Shown here piece after piece: positions 7,336 through 15,156 of a stretch of 35,102 nucleotides of DNA; position 1 is the first letter of the stretch; the number at the start of each line of letters is the position of its first letter. Origin of the DNA: Dongia mobilis (GTDB lineage Bacteria > Pseudomonadota > Alphaproteobacteria > Dongiales > Dongiaceae); the NCBI RefSeq assembly GCF_945906275.1, contig NZ_CAMDRA010000017.1:1-35102 (forward strand). The letters are read 5' to 3'. The notes below the pieces were generated by a model, which saw nothing but the letters and a program-made list of their open reading frames with translations, ran no database searches and had not been told where the DNA came from. The position numbers and the translations under genes are program-made.

Positions 7336-8079
7336 TTAGCGGCGGCGGAAGGCCAAATGCGCCATCCAGCCGGCAAGCAAGGCCACCAGCACGGCTATCA
7401 CACCATAGGTGGCGCTGTGACGGTGCGCAAAGTCGTAAATATCCGCGCCGAACCCGATCTTGCTGATCACCAGCGGAGTCGTTTGCGCTCCGACAACCTT
7501 CTGGTCGCGAACGAGATAGACTTCGGCAAGATAGGTGCCCGTCGGCACAGTCGACGGCACACGAAGATTGACCCGAAACAATCTGTCGCCGATGAACAGG
7601 ATGCGCGCTGGCTGGTCCGAGAACAGACCGCTCTTCTGCTTGGCGCGGATCAATGCCTCGGAGAAGGTCTTGAGGTCACTGTCGTCGGGCGAGACCGGCA
7701 CCATCCGGACATTCTCGATTCCCATCTGGTAGAAGGCGCGTTGATCGACCGGGAGGAGGTCATCGAGCGGCTTGGAACTGGCCAGGATGTAGACGGCGGG
7801 AACGTTCTGGAACCCAAGGCCCTTGCGGTTGATCCAGATGCCGCCGACCCGCTCCTTGCGCATTACCTCGATATCGGCCACCGGGCCCTTGACCACGACG
7901 ATGACATCCCCCGGCCCATCGGTCGTCCCGAACAACAGGACGTCGGCACCCGCAAAACCGGTCGTGATGGCGATGAGATGGTCATCAAGATCGGCGATCA
8001 GCGGCGCCTGCGCCGAAGCCGGACGCATCATGGCCAGCACAATCAGCGCGGCGACCTGCAGGAGCCTGGGGGCGATCAA
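7336..8079 (-). CDS. TIGR02186-family membrane-anchored protein linked to TauE
   Basis: The product of about 247 residues has an N-terminal signal peptide (residues 1-24, ending ASAQA). A beta-rich periplasmic domain follows, and a single C-terminal membrane helix near residues 225-243 ends in a basic FRRR tail. The pattern near the start, LIADLDDHLIAITTGFAG, and the GPVADIEVMRKERVGGIWIN stretch match the uncharacterised alphaproteobacterial TIGR02186 family. I chose the TTG at 8079: GGAGG lies six bases upstream and the TTG overlaps the TauE stop as TTGA, a translational-coupling arrangement. Longer forms run into the TauE gene in another frame. The family almost always neighbours TauE/SafE, so a partner role is likely. 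Confidence 0.8.
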   Translation of the reverse strand: MIAPRLLQVAALIVLAMMRPASAQAPLIADLDDHLIAITTGFAGADVLLFGTTDGPGDVIVVVKGPVADIEVMRKERVGGIWINRKGLGFQNVPAVYILASSKPLDDLLPVDQRAFYQMGIENVRMVPVSPDDSDLKTFSEALIRAKQKSGLFSDQPARILFIGDRLFRVNLRVPSTVPTGTYLAEVYLVRDQKVVGAQTTPLVISKIGFGADIYDFAHRHSATYGVIAVLVALLAGWMAHLAFRRR

Positions 8080-9035
8080 TGCCCGCCTCCGGCAATGACG
8101 ATCGAGAACAATTCCGAAGGTCGTGCAACCAGTTCGTAGAGCAGGACGCCCGCCGTCACCAGGATCACGATCGCCATCAGAAAGCGCAACTGTTCGGCCG
8201 GCAGCTTCCCGCCGAGCCGGCCGCCGATCTGAGCACCCACCACCCCGCCGATGGTCAGGATCAAGGCTAACAGCACATCGACGGTCTGGTTGGTATTCGC
8301 CTGCCAGAACGTCACCCAGGCCTGTACGAAAATGATCTGAAAGAGGGACGTGCCGATCACCACGCCGGTTGCCATGCCCAGCAGATAGATCATGGCCGGG
8401 ACAAGCAGGAAGGCACCGCCGACGCCCATGATGGCTGACATGATGCCGACGATGAAGCCGATGCCGCCGGGCAGGAGGGCAGAGATATAGAGACGCGACT
8501 TCCTGAAGCGCATCTTCAAGGGCAGGCCTTGCGCCCAATTATGCTGGTGCAGCTTCGCGGGTGCCATGGAGCGGCGCGAGCGGCGCAAGGCGCGGATCGA
8601 TTCCACCGCCATCATGATGCCGATACCGGAAAGCGTGATGACATAGGCGATGGCGATCACGAGGTCGATCTGGCCGAGGCTGCGCAGCAAGGTAAACAGG
8701 CCAACGCCGACGCTGGCACCCAGCATGCCGCCGCCCAGCATGACGCTGCCCATCTTGATGTCGACATTGCCGCGCGACCAGTGCGCGAGCACGCCGGAAA
8801 CCGAGGAGGCCACCACCTGATTGGATTGCGTGGCCACGGCGACGGCCGGCGGGACGCCGACAAAGATCAGCAGAGGCGTGAGCAGGAAGCCGCCACCGAC
8901 ACCGAACAGGCCGGAGAGAATCCCGACGCCCGCCCCAAGGCCCAGCAGCAGAAAGACATTGAGCGCCACTTCCGCGATCGGCAGATATATCTGCAATCCA
9001 AGAAACCAATCGAGGATGGCTGTCGCCCAGGTCAC
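8076..9035 (-). CDS. TauE/SafE-family sulfite/anion exporter
   Basis: This is a polytopic membrane protein of about 319 residues with the internal duplication typical of TauE/SafE. The first repeat has GAGVGILSGLFGVGGGFLLTPLL, and the second has GFIVGIMSAIMGVGGAFLLVPAM. Members export sulfite, sulfoacetate or related anions across the inner membrane; the substrate here is not determinable. I chose GTG at 9035 because a run of Gs lies six bases upstream. A TTG at 9050 would add five residues but has no ribosome-binding site. The downstream TIGR02186 gene overlaps it by four bases, so the two products are probably made together. Confidence 0.9.
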   Translation of the reverse strand: MTWATAILDWFLGLQIYLPIAEVALNVFLLLGLGAGVGILSGLFGVGGGFLLTPLLIFVGVPPAVAVATQSNQVVASSVSGVLAHWSRGNVDIKMGSVMLGGGMLGASVGVGLFTLLRSLGQIDLVIAIAYVITLSGIGIMMAVESIRALRRSRRSMAPAKLHQHNWAQGLPLKMRFRKSRLYISALLPGGIGFIVGIMSAIMGVGGAFLLVPAMIYLLGMATGVVIGTSLFQIIFVQAWVTFWQANTNQTVDVLLALILTIGGVVGAQIGGRLGGKLPAEQLRFLMAIVILVTAGVLLYELVARPSELFSIVIAGGGH

Positions 9036-9245
9036 GGCATTCCCCCACAAGACGGGAGCGTGACCGAAACGCTGATCTGACTACGCCGCCGCCGATCTGG
9101 CCCCGGCCGCATCTTCGGCCATCGCTTCACGACCGCGACTCGGGCGCCGCGGTGCCATCCCGAGCAATCTAAATCACTGCGATTCCAAGGGGAAGCCGCA
9201 CATTGCGCAGATCATGCAGAAACTGCCGTTGGCTCTACCGATTTC

Positions 9246-10289
9246 TCACTTCTGCAAGATATCGGTAATCTCCTCGAGTTGTGCCCTCGCCCGGAGCAGA
9301 TAGAAGCCTTGTTCGGCAAGATGGTTGGGCTGGGCCAGCGAGGCAGTCTCGCCGTTGATGACCACCCAGGGCTGCAAGGCGGCACCGTCGAGCATGGATT
9401 CGACCATGCGGTTCCAGATGCGCTCGGCACCCTTTTCCGCCAGCACCGGCTTGAAATCCTGCCCCAGGGCCTTGAGCAGAAGGCCATAGGCATAGAGTTC
9501 GCCCTTGTTGAAATAGAAGGTGTCGTCTGCGCCGAGGTCGAACCAGGCGCCGGATTCCGTGTCGATCTCCTGATCGATATTGTTGGAAGCAGCGCCCAGG
9601 TCCTTGCCGATCCGGTCCAGGGTCGAGAGCAGATTGTCGGCCCGGCGTTCGAACACAGCATCGCCCCGTGTCAGGCGGCCATTGAAATCAAGCAGCGATT
9701 TCCGTGCGTCCTCGTAATAGCTTTCCGATGGCTTCATCGGCGCCCAGGAGCGGCTGAGATCGATGTACCAGAGATCCGGCGGGTTGTTGAGGTAGCCGGC
9801 CGCTGCCTCAAGGGCGCTATCCGATCCACTGGTGCCACGCGCGCGGCCGATCTGGTCGCGGAGTTCCGTCACCACGCGCTGCAATGCCTGGATCTCGCCC
9901 GATTGGAAGTTCGGCATGTTGTCGAGAATGCTGCTTGGCAGGAACCAGGGCGCATTGGCCGGCCAGGATGTGCCGTTGACCTCGCGGTCGATCAGCGCAG
10001 CCGCCAGGGCTACGGCCTGGCTGGCATCCGGCGGGATCGGCGGCGCGGCAAAATTGATGTCGTCGTCGATCCGGTGCGCCATGAAGGCCCCGACCGGGTA
10101 ATAGAGCAGCATGATCGCCAGCAAGGTGCCGCCACCCCAGCGCAACGATGTCGCCAGCCGGCTGCGGCCTTCGGCTGTCGCGAACGTGTCGTGGCTGCGG
10201 CGCAAGTTCCAGGCAGGCAGGCGCCAGGTCGGCAGGAATCGGCGCCAGCTGGCCTTGGGTTGCGGCTCCAGGTCAAAATCGTCGCTCAT
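9246..10289 (-). CDS. DUF2333-family membrane-anchored protein
   Basis: The product of about 347 residues has a basic, Trp- and Arg-rich N terminus. A single membrane helix follows at roughly residues 50-70 (GGGTLLAIMLLYYPVGAFM), then a large soluble, presumably periplasmic domain. The stretches PNFQSGEIQALQRVVTELRD and the region around YIDLSRSWAPMKPSE match the uncharacterised DUF2333 family of proteobacteria. I prefer ATG at 10289 (MSDDFD) over 10307. No function is established. It sits between trpS and the TauE block on the same strand, but with gaps of 141 and 210 bases, so it may be transcribed alone. Confidence 0.8.
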   Translation of the reverse strand: MSDDFDLEPQPKASWRRFLPTWRLPAWNLRRSHDTFATAEGRSRLATSLRWGGGTLLAIMLLYYPVGAFMAHRIDDDINFAAPPIPPDASQAVALAAALIDREVNGTSWPANAPWFLPSSILDNMPNFQSGEIQALQRVVTELRDQIGRARGTSGSDSALEAAAGYLNNPPDLWYIDLSRSWAPMKPSESYYEDARKSLLDFNGRLTRGDAVFERRADNLLSTLDRIGKDLGAASNNIDQEIDTESGAWFDLGADDTFYFNKGELYAYGLLLKALGQDFKPVLAEKGAERIWNRMVESMLDGAALQPWVVINGETASLAQPNHLAEQGFYLLRARAQLEEITDILQK

Positions 10290-10430
10290 TCTTCGGGCAA
10301 TCCCCATCTGGCGGCCGGTCGCCCGGCCCTGTGTTGCTGTGGCGCTCTGCGCTCAGAAATAGGCGGTGAGGCGCCCCAAAACAATCCGCGCACGCCACTC
10401 GACCACAACGCAATGCCCATCGTGCACCGA

Positions 10431-11462
10431 TCAGGCTGGCAAAAAGCCGACCGCGTGCTCGATTTCCTTGAGGATTGGCTCGGAGATGGCGCGTGCCTTG
10501 GCGGCACCCTGCGAGAGAACCTGGTCAATTTCGCCCGGATGATCCAGCAATCGCTTCATTTCGGCACCGATCGGACCCAGAACGGAGACCGCGAGGTCGG
10601 TGAGGTCCCGCTTGAAAGCCGAGAACTCCTTGCCTTCGTAATTGCCGATCACCATCCCGATTTCCTGGTCGGAAAGGGCGGCATAGATCGCCATCAGATT
10701 ATAGGCTTCGGGCCGCAGGGCCTCCGCCTCCGCCTTTACGAAGCCTTTTTCGTCCAATACTTCCAGCCCTGGCAAAGGCGCCGGATCGGTCTTTGCCTTG
10801 CGGAACTTGAGGGCGATCGTGTCGGCATCGTCGGTCATGTTGATGCGGCTGTAATCGCTGGGGTCAGATTTCGACATCTTCTTGGTGCCGTCGCGCAAAG
10901 ACATGACGCGGGCGGCCGGACCGCCGATCACTGGCGCCGGGGGGACCAGGCAATCCACGCCGAAATCGGTGTTGAACTTCTGGGCGATGTCGCGCGCGAG
11001 TTCCAGATGCTGCTTCTGGTCTTCGCCCACTGGAACGTGGGTCGCGCGATATCCCAGGATGTCGGCCGCCATCAGCACTGGATAGGTGTAGAGGCCGACC
11101 GAGGCGTTCTCTCGGTCCTTGCCGGCCTTTTCCTTGAACTGGGTCATCCGGTTGAGCCAGCCCACGCGGGCTACGCAATTGAGAATCCAGGCTAATTGGG
11201 CATGAACGCGGTTCTGGCTCTGGGCAAAGATGATGGAGTGCGATACGTCGATGCCGGATGCCATGAAGGCAGCCGTCACTTCGCGCGTGTTTTTGGTAAG
11301 TTCCACTGGATCCTGGAAGACCGTGATCGCATGCATGTCCACGACGCAGAAGATGCACTCGAATTCTTTCTGCATGCGGACCCAATTGCGCACAGCGCCC
11401 AGGTAATTGCCCAAATGCAGCGTATGGGTCGGCTGGACACCGGAAAAGATGCGGCCCTTCAT
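10431..11462 (-). CDS. trpS: Tryptophan--tRNA ligase
   Basis: TrpRS is a class I aminoacyl-tRNA synthetase that charges tRNA(Trp) in the cytoplasm. The 343-residue product has the normal bacterial length. The HIGH signature is present as HLGN (residues 16-19, after FSGVQPT), and the KMSKS loop is intact at 195-199. [13 protein letters not shown] is the typical TrpRS adenylate and tryptophan pocket segment. ATG at 11462 has GAGGA just upstream. The gene is divergent from the Bax-inhibitor-1 family gene, sharing an intergenic region of about 190 bases. Confidence 0.97.
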   Translation of the reverse strand: MKGRIFSGVQPTHTLHLGNYLGAVRNWVRMQKEFECIFCVVDMHAITVFQDPVELTKNTREVTAAFMASGIDVSHSIIFAQSQNRVHAQLAWILNCVARVGWLNRMTQFKEKAGKDRENASVGLYTYPVLMAADILGYRATHVPVGEDQKQHLELARDIAQKFNTDFGVDCLVPPAPVIGGPAARVMSLRDGTKKMSKSDPSDYSRINMTDDADTIALKFRKAKTDPAPLPGLEVLDEKGFVKAEAEALRPEAYNLMAIYAALSDQEIGMVIGNYEGKEFSAFKRDLTDLAVSVLGPIGAEMKRLLDHPGEIDQVLSQGAAKARAISEPILKEIEHAVGFLPA

Positions 11463-11572
11463 GATCCTCAGTTCCCCTGCATTTCGCTTGCCTGTCTCTT
11501 GCGGGCCGGTTTATGGCGGCTAAAAGCCCGTTCGGCAATGGCTTTCGCCCCAAGATTCGGCAACTCGGCCTA

Positions 11573-11600
11573 TTGAATTCCGCCCATTCTGGTCTAAATT
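11573..11600 (+). promoter_or_regulatory. Possible sigma-70-type promoter of the BI-1 family gene
   Basis: TTGAAT (11573-11578) and TAAATT (11595-11600) are separated by 16 bases and lie 54 bases upstream of the chosen ATG, in a locally AT-richer stretch. The match to the consensus is partial, so this is only a candidate. Confidence 0.3.
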
Positions 11601-11653
11601 CATCCTTATCCGCGACGATGCGCGGTTGGGATACAGAACGGGGAGTGAACAAT

Positions 11654-12388
11654 ATGGTCAACGGACCAGATCGTGGTTTAGGCAGCCGTACCGTCCAAGG
11701 CGGTTATGCGCGTAGCCAAGCAGCAGAGATTGATGCCGGCCTGCGCGCGCATATGCAGAAGGTCTATGCCTATATGGGCGGGGGCCTCGCGCTGACTGGG
11801 ATAGTCTCCTACTTTATCGGCAGCAATGAAGCGCTGATGGTGTCGATCTGGAGTTCGCCCCTGCGCTGGGTCGCCATCTTCGCCCCACTTGGCGTGGCGA
11901 TGCTGTTCGGTTTCCGCATTCAGGCGATGCGCGCTGTCACCGCCCAGGCGCTGTTCTGGGGTTACGCGGCACTGATGGGCATCAGCCTGTCGATCATCTT
12001 TGCAGTCTATACCGACGCTTCCATCGTCAAGACCTTCTTCGTGACGGCGGCTACCTTTATGGCGGTCAGCCTCTATGGCTACACCACCAAGAAGGATCTC
12101 TCCGGCATGGGGACCTTCCTGTTCATGGGCGCGATCGGCCTGTTCATCGCCATGATCGTCAACATGTTCCTGCAGTCGTCGGCCCTGGATTTCGCCATCT
12201 CGGCGATCGGTGTGCTGGTTTTCACCGGCCTTGCCGCCTATGACACGCAGAAGATCAAGGAATTCTATTGGGAAGCCGACGGCCACGAAGTAGCGACCAA
12301 GAAGTCCATCCTCGGCGCCTTCGCCCTCTATACCGACTTCATCAACCTCTTCCTGTTCATGCTGCGCTTCCTCGGCAACCGCGAGTAG
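11654..12388 (+). CDS. Bax inhibitor-1 / YccA-family membrane protein
   Basis: The 244-residue product has seven hydrophobic segments after a short polar N terminus, as in the BI-1/YccA/YbhL family. Family marks include the LYGYTTKKDLSGMGTFL segment in the middle and the C-terminal AYDTQKIKEFYWEA, followed by ALYTDFINLFLFMLRFLG. Family members are calcium-leak or pH-sensitive channels, and in E. coli they modulate FtsH proteolysis; the role here is not shown. ATG at 11654 has GGGGAG nine bases upstream. The frame is open to 11513 but without family resemblance. A strong terminator follows the stop, so it is probably a single-gene transcript. Confidence 0.92.
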   Translation: MVNGPDRGLGSRTVQGGYARSQAAEIDAGLRAHMQKVYAYMGGGLALTGIVSYFIGSNEALMVSIWSSPLRWVAIFAPLGVAMLFGFRIQAMRAVTAQALFWGYAALMGISLSIIFAVYTDASIVKTFFVTAATFMAVSLYGYTTKKDLSGMGTFLFMGAIGLFIAMIVNMFLQSSALDFAISAIGVLVFTGLAAYDTQKIKEFYWEADGHEVATKKSILGAFALYTDFINLFLFMLRFLGNRE

Positions 12389-12412
12389 GCACCAGCCCCA
12401 CAACTGGCAGAA

Positions 12413-12446
12413 CGGCGGCACCACCGGGTGCCGCCGTTTTTGTTTT
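12413..12446 (+). terminator. Intrinsic terminator after the BI-1 family gene
   Basis: A perfect 9-base-pair stem (CGGCGGCAC at 12413-12421 and GTGCCGCCG at 12428-12436) with a six-base loop is followed by TTTTTGTTTTT. This is a textbook Rho-independent terminator 24 bases after the stop codon. Confidence 0.93.
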
Positions 12447-12458
12447 TCCGCAACCAAG

Positions 12459-12486
12459 AATGAAAAATGCATCGGTCCTTTTCATT
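12459..12486. promoter_or_regulatory. Inverted repeat upstream of the polyamine-type ABC operon
   Basis: AATGAAAA (12459-12466) and TTTTCATT (12479-12486) form perfect 8-base inverted arms around a 12-base spacer. The repeat lies about 100 bases upstream of the ABC ATPase start and just past the preceding terminator, where a promoter or operator would be expected. No regulator is assigned. Confidence 0.3.
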
Positions 12487-12585
12487 GAGCGCCAAAGGCA
12501 GTAAGAATCGAGGCAGATGCATGCGACAGGCATCGGGGGATGGCAAGCAAGCTGAGACAGCCGGATAAAGGGGAGTGCGGCATTC

Positions 12586-13743
12586 GTGGCACCAGGTCAG
12601 TCCCAATCAAGTTCCGAAACTGGGGGCTTCGACGTCGAGTTCCGCTCGGTCGTCAAACATTTCGCCGATGTCAGAGCCGTCGACGATGTGAGCTTTGCGC
12701 TGAAGCGCGGCTCCTTCCATTCCTTCCTGGGGCCATCGGGCTGCGGCAAGACCACCTCCCTGCGGCTCATCGCCGGATTTGAGCAGCCGGATAGCGGCAG
12801 TGTCGAGATTGCCGGACAGTCGGTCGTGGGCGTCCCTGCCTATCGCCGTCCGGTCAACATGGTGTTCCAGCATTACGCCCTGTTTCCACACATGGATGTG
12901 GCCGCCAACGTCGGCTACGGCCTGCGCCAGCGCCGCCCGCGCGCCGACGCGGCCGAGATCGACAAGCGGGTCGCCGAGGCCCTCGAACTGGTGCGCCTGC
13001 CACATCTTGGCAAGCGCCGGACCTGGGAACTTTCCGGCGGCCAGCAGCAGCGCGTGGCGCTGGCCCGCGCCCTCATCAACCGCCCGACTGTCCTGCTGCT
13101 CGATGAGCCGCTGGCGGCCCTCGACCGCAAGCTGCGGCGCGAGATGCAGATCGAACTGCAGAACTTGCAGCGGGAAGTCGGCATCACCTTCGTCCTGGTC
13201 ACGCATGACCAGGAGGAGGCCCTCTCCATGTCCGACACGATCGGCATCATGAAGGACGGCAGGATCGTGCAATTCGGCACACCGGAAGAGCTTTATGACG
13301 CGCCGGTCAATCGCTATGTGGCCGACTTCGTCGGTGAATCCAACTTCTTCAGCGGGTCCGTGGCAAGTTGCGACGAGGTGAGTGCCGCCATCACGACGCC
13401 GAGCGGCCTCACGCTGCAGGCGCCGTTCAGCCGTCTCGGCGGCAAGCTGCAGCCGGGCTCGAAGGCGGCCATCGCGGTGCGGCCGGAGGTGATCGGCCTA
13501 TGGCAGCCGGGCGCCGTTCCAGCGGGCCTCGACATCTCGCGACCGGCGCGCCTCTTGAACCGCATCTACCTCGGCGATCATAGCGAGTTTCAGGTCGAAG
13601 CCGACGGTCTCGGCGCCGTGCTCGTCCGCCTGCCGAAACACTCAACCGAGGGCCAAGGGATCAATGGTGGGGCGCTGGAGCCGGGCGACCAGGTGATCAT
13701 GGGCTGGAAACGCGACCGCGCGCTGGCCCTGAGCGAGGCATGA
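12586..13743 (+). CDS. ABC transporter ATP-binding protein, spermidine/putrescine (PotA) type
   Basis: The 385-residue product is the nucleotide-binding subunit of an importer. It has Walker A GPSGCGKT (49-56), the signature LSGGQ (149-153), Walker B LLLDEP (170-175) and the switch histidine at about 207. A C-terminal TOBE-type regulatory domain covers about residues 290-380. Length and layout fit the PotA/PotG group of polyamine transporters. GTG at 12586 has GGGGAG ten bases upstream. Its stop codon overlaps the start of a 40-residue ORF (ATGA), and then the binding protein and two permeases follow on the same strand, making a complete importer operon. Polyamine specificity is inferred from the family. 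Confidence 0.9.
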   Translation: MAPGQSQSSSETGGFDVEFRSVVKHFADVRAVDDVSFALKRGSFHSFLGPSGCGKTTSLRLIAGFEQPDSGSVEIAGQSVVGVPAYRRPVNMVFQHYALFPHMDVAANVGYGLRQRRPRADAAEIDKRVAEALELVRLPHLGKRRTWELSGGQQQRVALARALINRPTVLLLDEPLAALDRKLRREMQIELQNLQREVGITFVLVTHDQEEALSMSDTIGIMKDGRIVQFGTPEELYDAPVNRYVADFVGESNFFSGSVASCDEVSAAITTPSGLTLQAPFSRLGGKLQPGSKAAIAVRPEVIGLWQPGAVPAGLDISRPARLLNRIYLGDHSEFQVEADGLGAVLVRLPKHSTEGQGINGGALEPGDQVIMGWKRDRALALSEA

Positions 13744-13862
13744 CAGAATTCAAGAAGGATGCGCCGCCGGCGGCGGTGGACGCACCCGACACGACCAGAA
13801 CAACGCCGCCGATCGAATCGGGCTTTGGGACTTTCACGTCTTTCCTCAGGAGAATGAGATGA
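13740..13862 (+). CDS. Small 40-residue ORF coupled between ABC ATPase and binding-protein genes
   Basis: This short ORF starts in the ATGA that ends the ATPase gene and stops in the ATGA that begins the binding-protein gene. It fills the junction exactly in one frame. The product begins MTEFKKDAPPAAVDAP, has a Pro/Thr-rich middle, and ends with GFGTFTSFLRRMR, a short aromatic and basic stretch that could be amphipathic. I recognise no family. Two possible explanations are a genuine small protein of the transporter, or a translated linker that couples ATPase and binding-protein synthesis. The double overlap favours translation, but the length is too short to be certain. Confidence 0.5.
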   Translation: MTEFKKDAPPAAVDAPDTTRTTPPIESGFGTFTSFLRRMR

Positions 13863-15001
13863 TCGATCCACGCAAGGAGTTTATCGCCCAGCTGCGTCGC
13901 TATCAGATGGGCTCGATCTCGCGCCGCAACTTCCTCGGCGTCACCGGCCTCGGCACGGCGATGGCCGTGATGGCCGGCGCTGTCCCCGGCTTTCGTCCGC
14001 GGCCGAGCTTTGCCGGCGATATCGGTGACAAGGTGTCGCTGACCAGCTGGCCGAACTATCACGACCCCGCCAACCTTGAGAAGTTCAAGGAACTGACGGG
14101 CGCCGCGGTTGAACTCACCGTGTTCGGTTCGAATGAGGAGATGTACGCCAAGCTGAAGGCCGGCGGCACCGGCTGGGATGTGTTCGTCCCCACCAACTAC
14201 ACCATCGCCAATTATGTCGAGGCCGACCTCATCGATCCGCTCGATGTGGCTCAGGTGCCGAATTTCGATCCGGCTTCCTACTCCGATCCCCGCATGACCG
14301 AACCCGGCACCGTCAACGGCAAGATTTACGCGCTGCACAAGGATTGGGGCACGACCGGCTTCGTCCAGAACACGAAAAATCTGCCCGACAAGCTCACATC
14401 GTGGAAGGAGTTCTGGGACGTGACCAAGGATAAGGCCACCGGCCGCGTCATGGTCCACGACTACCAGCTCACCACCATCGGCAACGCGCTCAAATATTTC
14501 GGCTATTCCTTCAATTCGATCGATGAAAAGGAGCTGGCCGATGCGGAAAAACTGCTGCTCGAGGTGAAGCCGCATCTCTTTGGCATCAGCAGCGACTATC
14601 AGCCAGCCTTGCGCAATGGCGATGCCTGGATGTCGGTTGCGTGGACCGGCGATGGCAAGCAGTTGCATAAGGACATTCCGGAAATCATCTATGTGCTGGG
14701 CAAGGAAGGCGGCGAGATCTGGTCCGATTTCTATGCCGTGCCGAAGGAAGCGCCGAACAAGAAAGGCGCCTATGCGCTCATCAACTTCCTGCTCGACCCG
14801 CAGGTGAACGCGGCAGAGCTCGCTGTCCACGGCTATCCCATCGCCGACAAGCGGGTGATCGCCCTGCTGCCGCCAGAGGTCGCCACGGACCCGATCATGT
14901 ACCCGGCAGCAGAACTGCTTTCGCCGCTTGAGTTCGGCGCCGGCAATGTGCTCACCAACCCGGCCCGCGCCGAGATCATGGCACGGTTCAAGTCGGCTTG
15001 A
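13859..15001 (+). CDS. ABC transporter substrate-binding protein, PotD/PotF type, Tat-exported
   Basis: The 380-residue product is a periplasmic binding protein. The N terminus has a Tat signal, SRRNFLG (twin Arg22-Arg23), followed by a hydrophobic stretch and a cleavage region near PSFAG. The mature part starts with VSLTSWPNYHDP and contains FGSNEEMYAKLKAGGTGWDVFVPTNY, the typical start of the polyamine-binding fold, with WGTTGF further on. It should bind a polyamine or similar cation and deliver it to the two permeases downstream. ATG at 13859 has AGGAG six bases upstream and overlaps the stop of the 40-residue ORF. Substrate identity is inferred. Confidence 0.9.
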   Translation: MIDPRKEFIAQLRRYQMGSISRRNFLGVTGLGTAMAVMAGAVPGFRPRPSFAGDIGDKVSLTSWPNYHDPANLEKFKELTGAAVELTVFGSNEEMYAKLKAGGTGWDVFVPTNYTIANYVEADLIDPLDVAQVPNFDPASYSDPRMTEPGTVNGKIYALHKDWGTTGFVQNTKNLPDKLTSWKEFWDVTKDKATGRVMVHDYQLTTIGNALKYFGYSFNSIDEKELADAEKLLLEVKPHLFGISSDYQPALRNGDAWMSVAWTGDGKQLHKDIPEIIYVLGKEGGEIWSDFYAVPKEAPNKKGAYALINFLLDPQVNAAELAVHGYPIADKRVIALLPPEVATDPIMYPAAELLSPLEFGAGNVLTNPARAEIMARFKSA

Positions 15002-15023
15002 GCCGACGGCTCCGCACTCGAAG

Positions 15024-15132
15024 CCCCTCGCCCCGCACTTGTGGGGAGATGGGTTGGGGTGAGGGGTTCTTCTGTCGAGGCCGGTCTTAGGACCCCTCAC
15101 CCTGCCCTCTCCCCGCAAGCGGGGCGAGGGTT
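15024..15132. repeat. Large intergenic inverted repeat inside the ABC operon
   Basis: Two copies of a C-rich repeat of about 42 bases face each other. The left copy is at 15024-15067 (CCCTCGCCCCGC, then GTGGGGAGA, then GGGTGAGGGGT). The right copy is at 15092-15132 (ACCCCTCACCCT, then CTCTCCCCGCAAGCGGGGCGAGGG). Each copy also holds its own small hairpin (CCCCGC with GCGGGG in the right copy). The type resembles REP-like palindromes scattered between genes in alphaproteobacterial genomes. It lies between the binding-protein stop and the first permease start, within the presumed transcript, so it could shield the upstream message and lower permease expression. Confidence 0.85.
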
Positions 15133-15156
15133 CTTGCAGAGACCATTGCATTCAAA

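Noticed and set aside
9082-9159. A 25-codon minus-strand ORF (MAPRRPSRGREAMAEDAAG and so on) between the TauE and DUF2333 genes.
   Set aside because: It is short, has no convincing ribosome-binding site, and consists of common residues in GC-rich sequence. No overlap or coupling supports translation.
9279-11195. A 638-residue plus-strand open frame opposite the DUF2333 and trpS genes.
   Set aside because: It spans two unrelated recognised genes and the gap between them, which is not credible for a real protein.
12462-12506. A 14-codon ORF after the BI-1 terminator.
   Set aside because: It is very short, has no ribosome-binding site, and overlaps the AATGAAAA inverted repeat, which explains its start region better.
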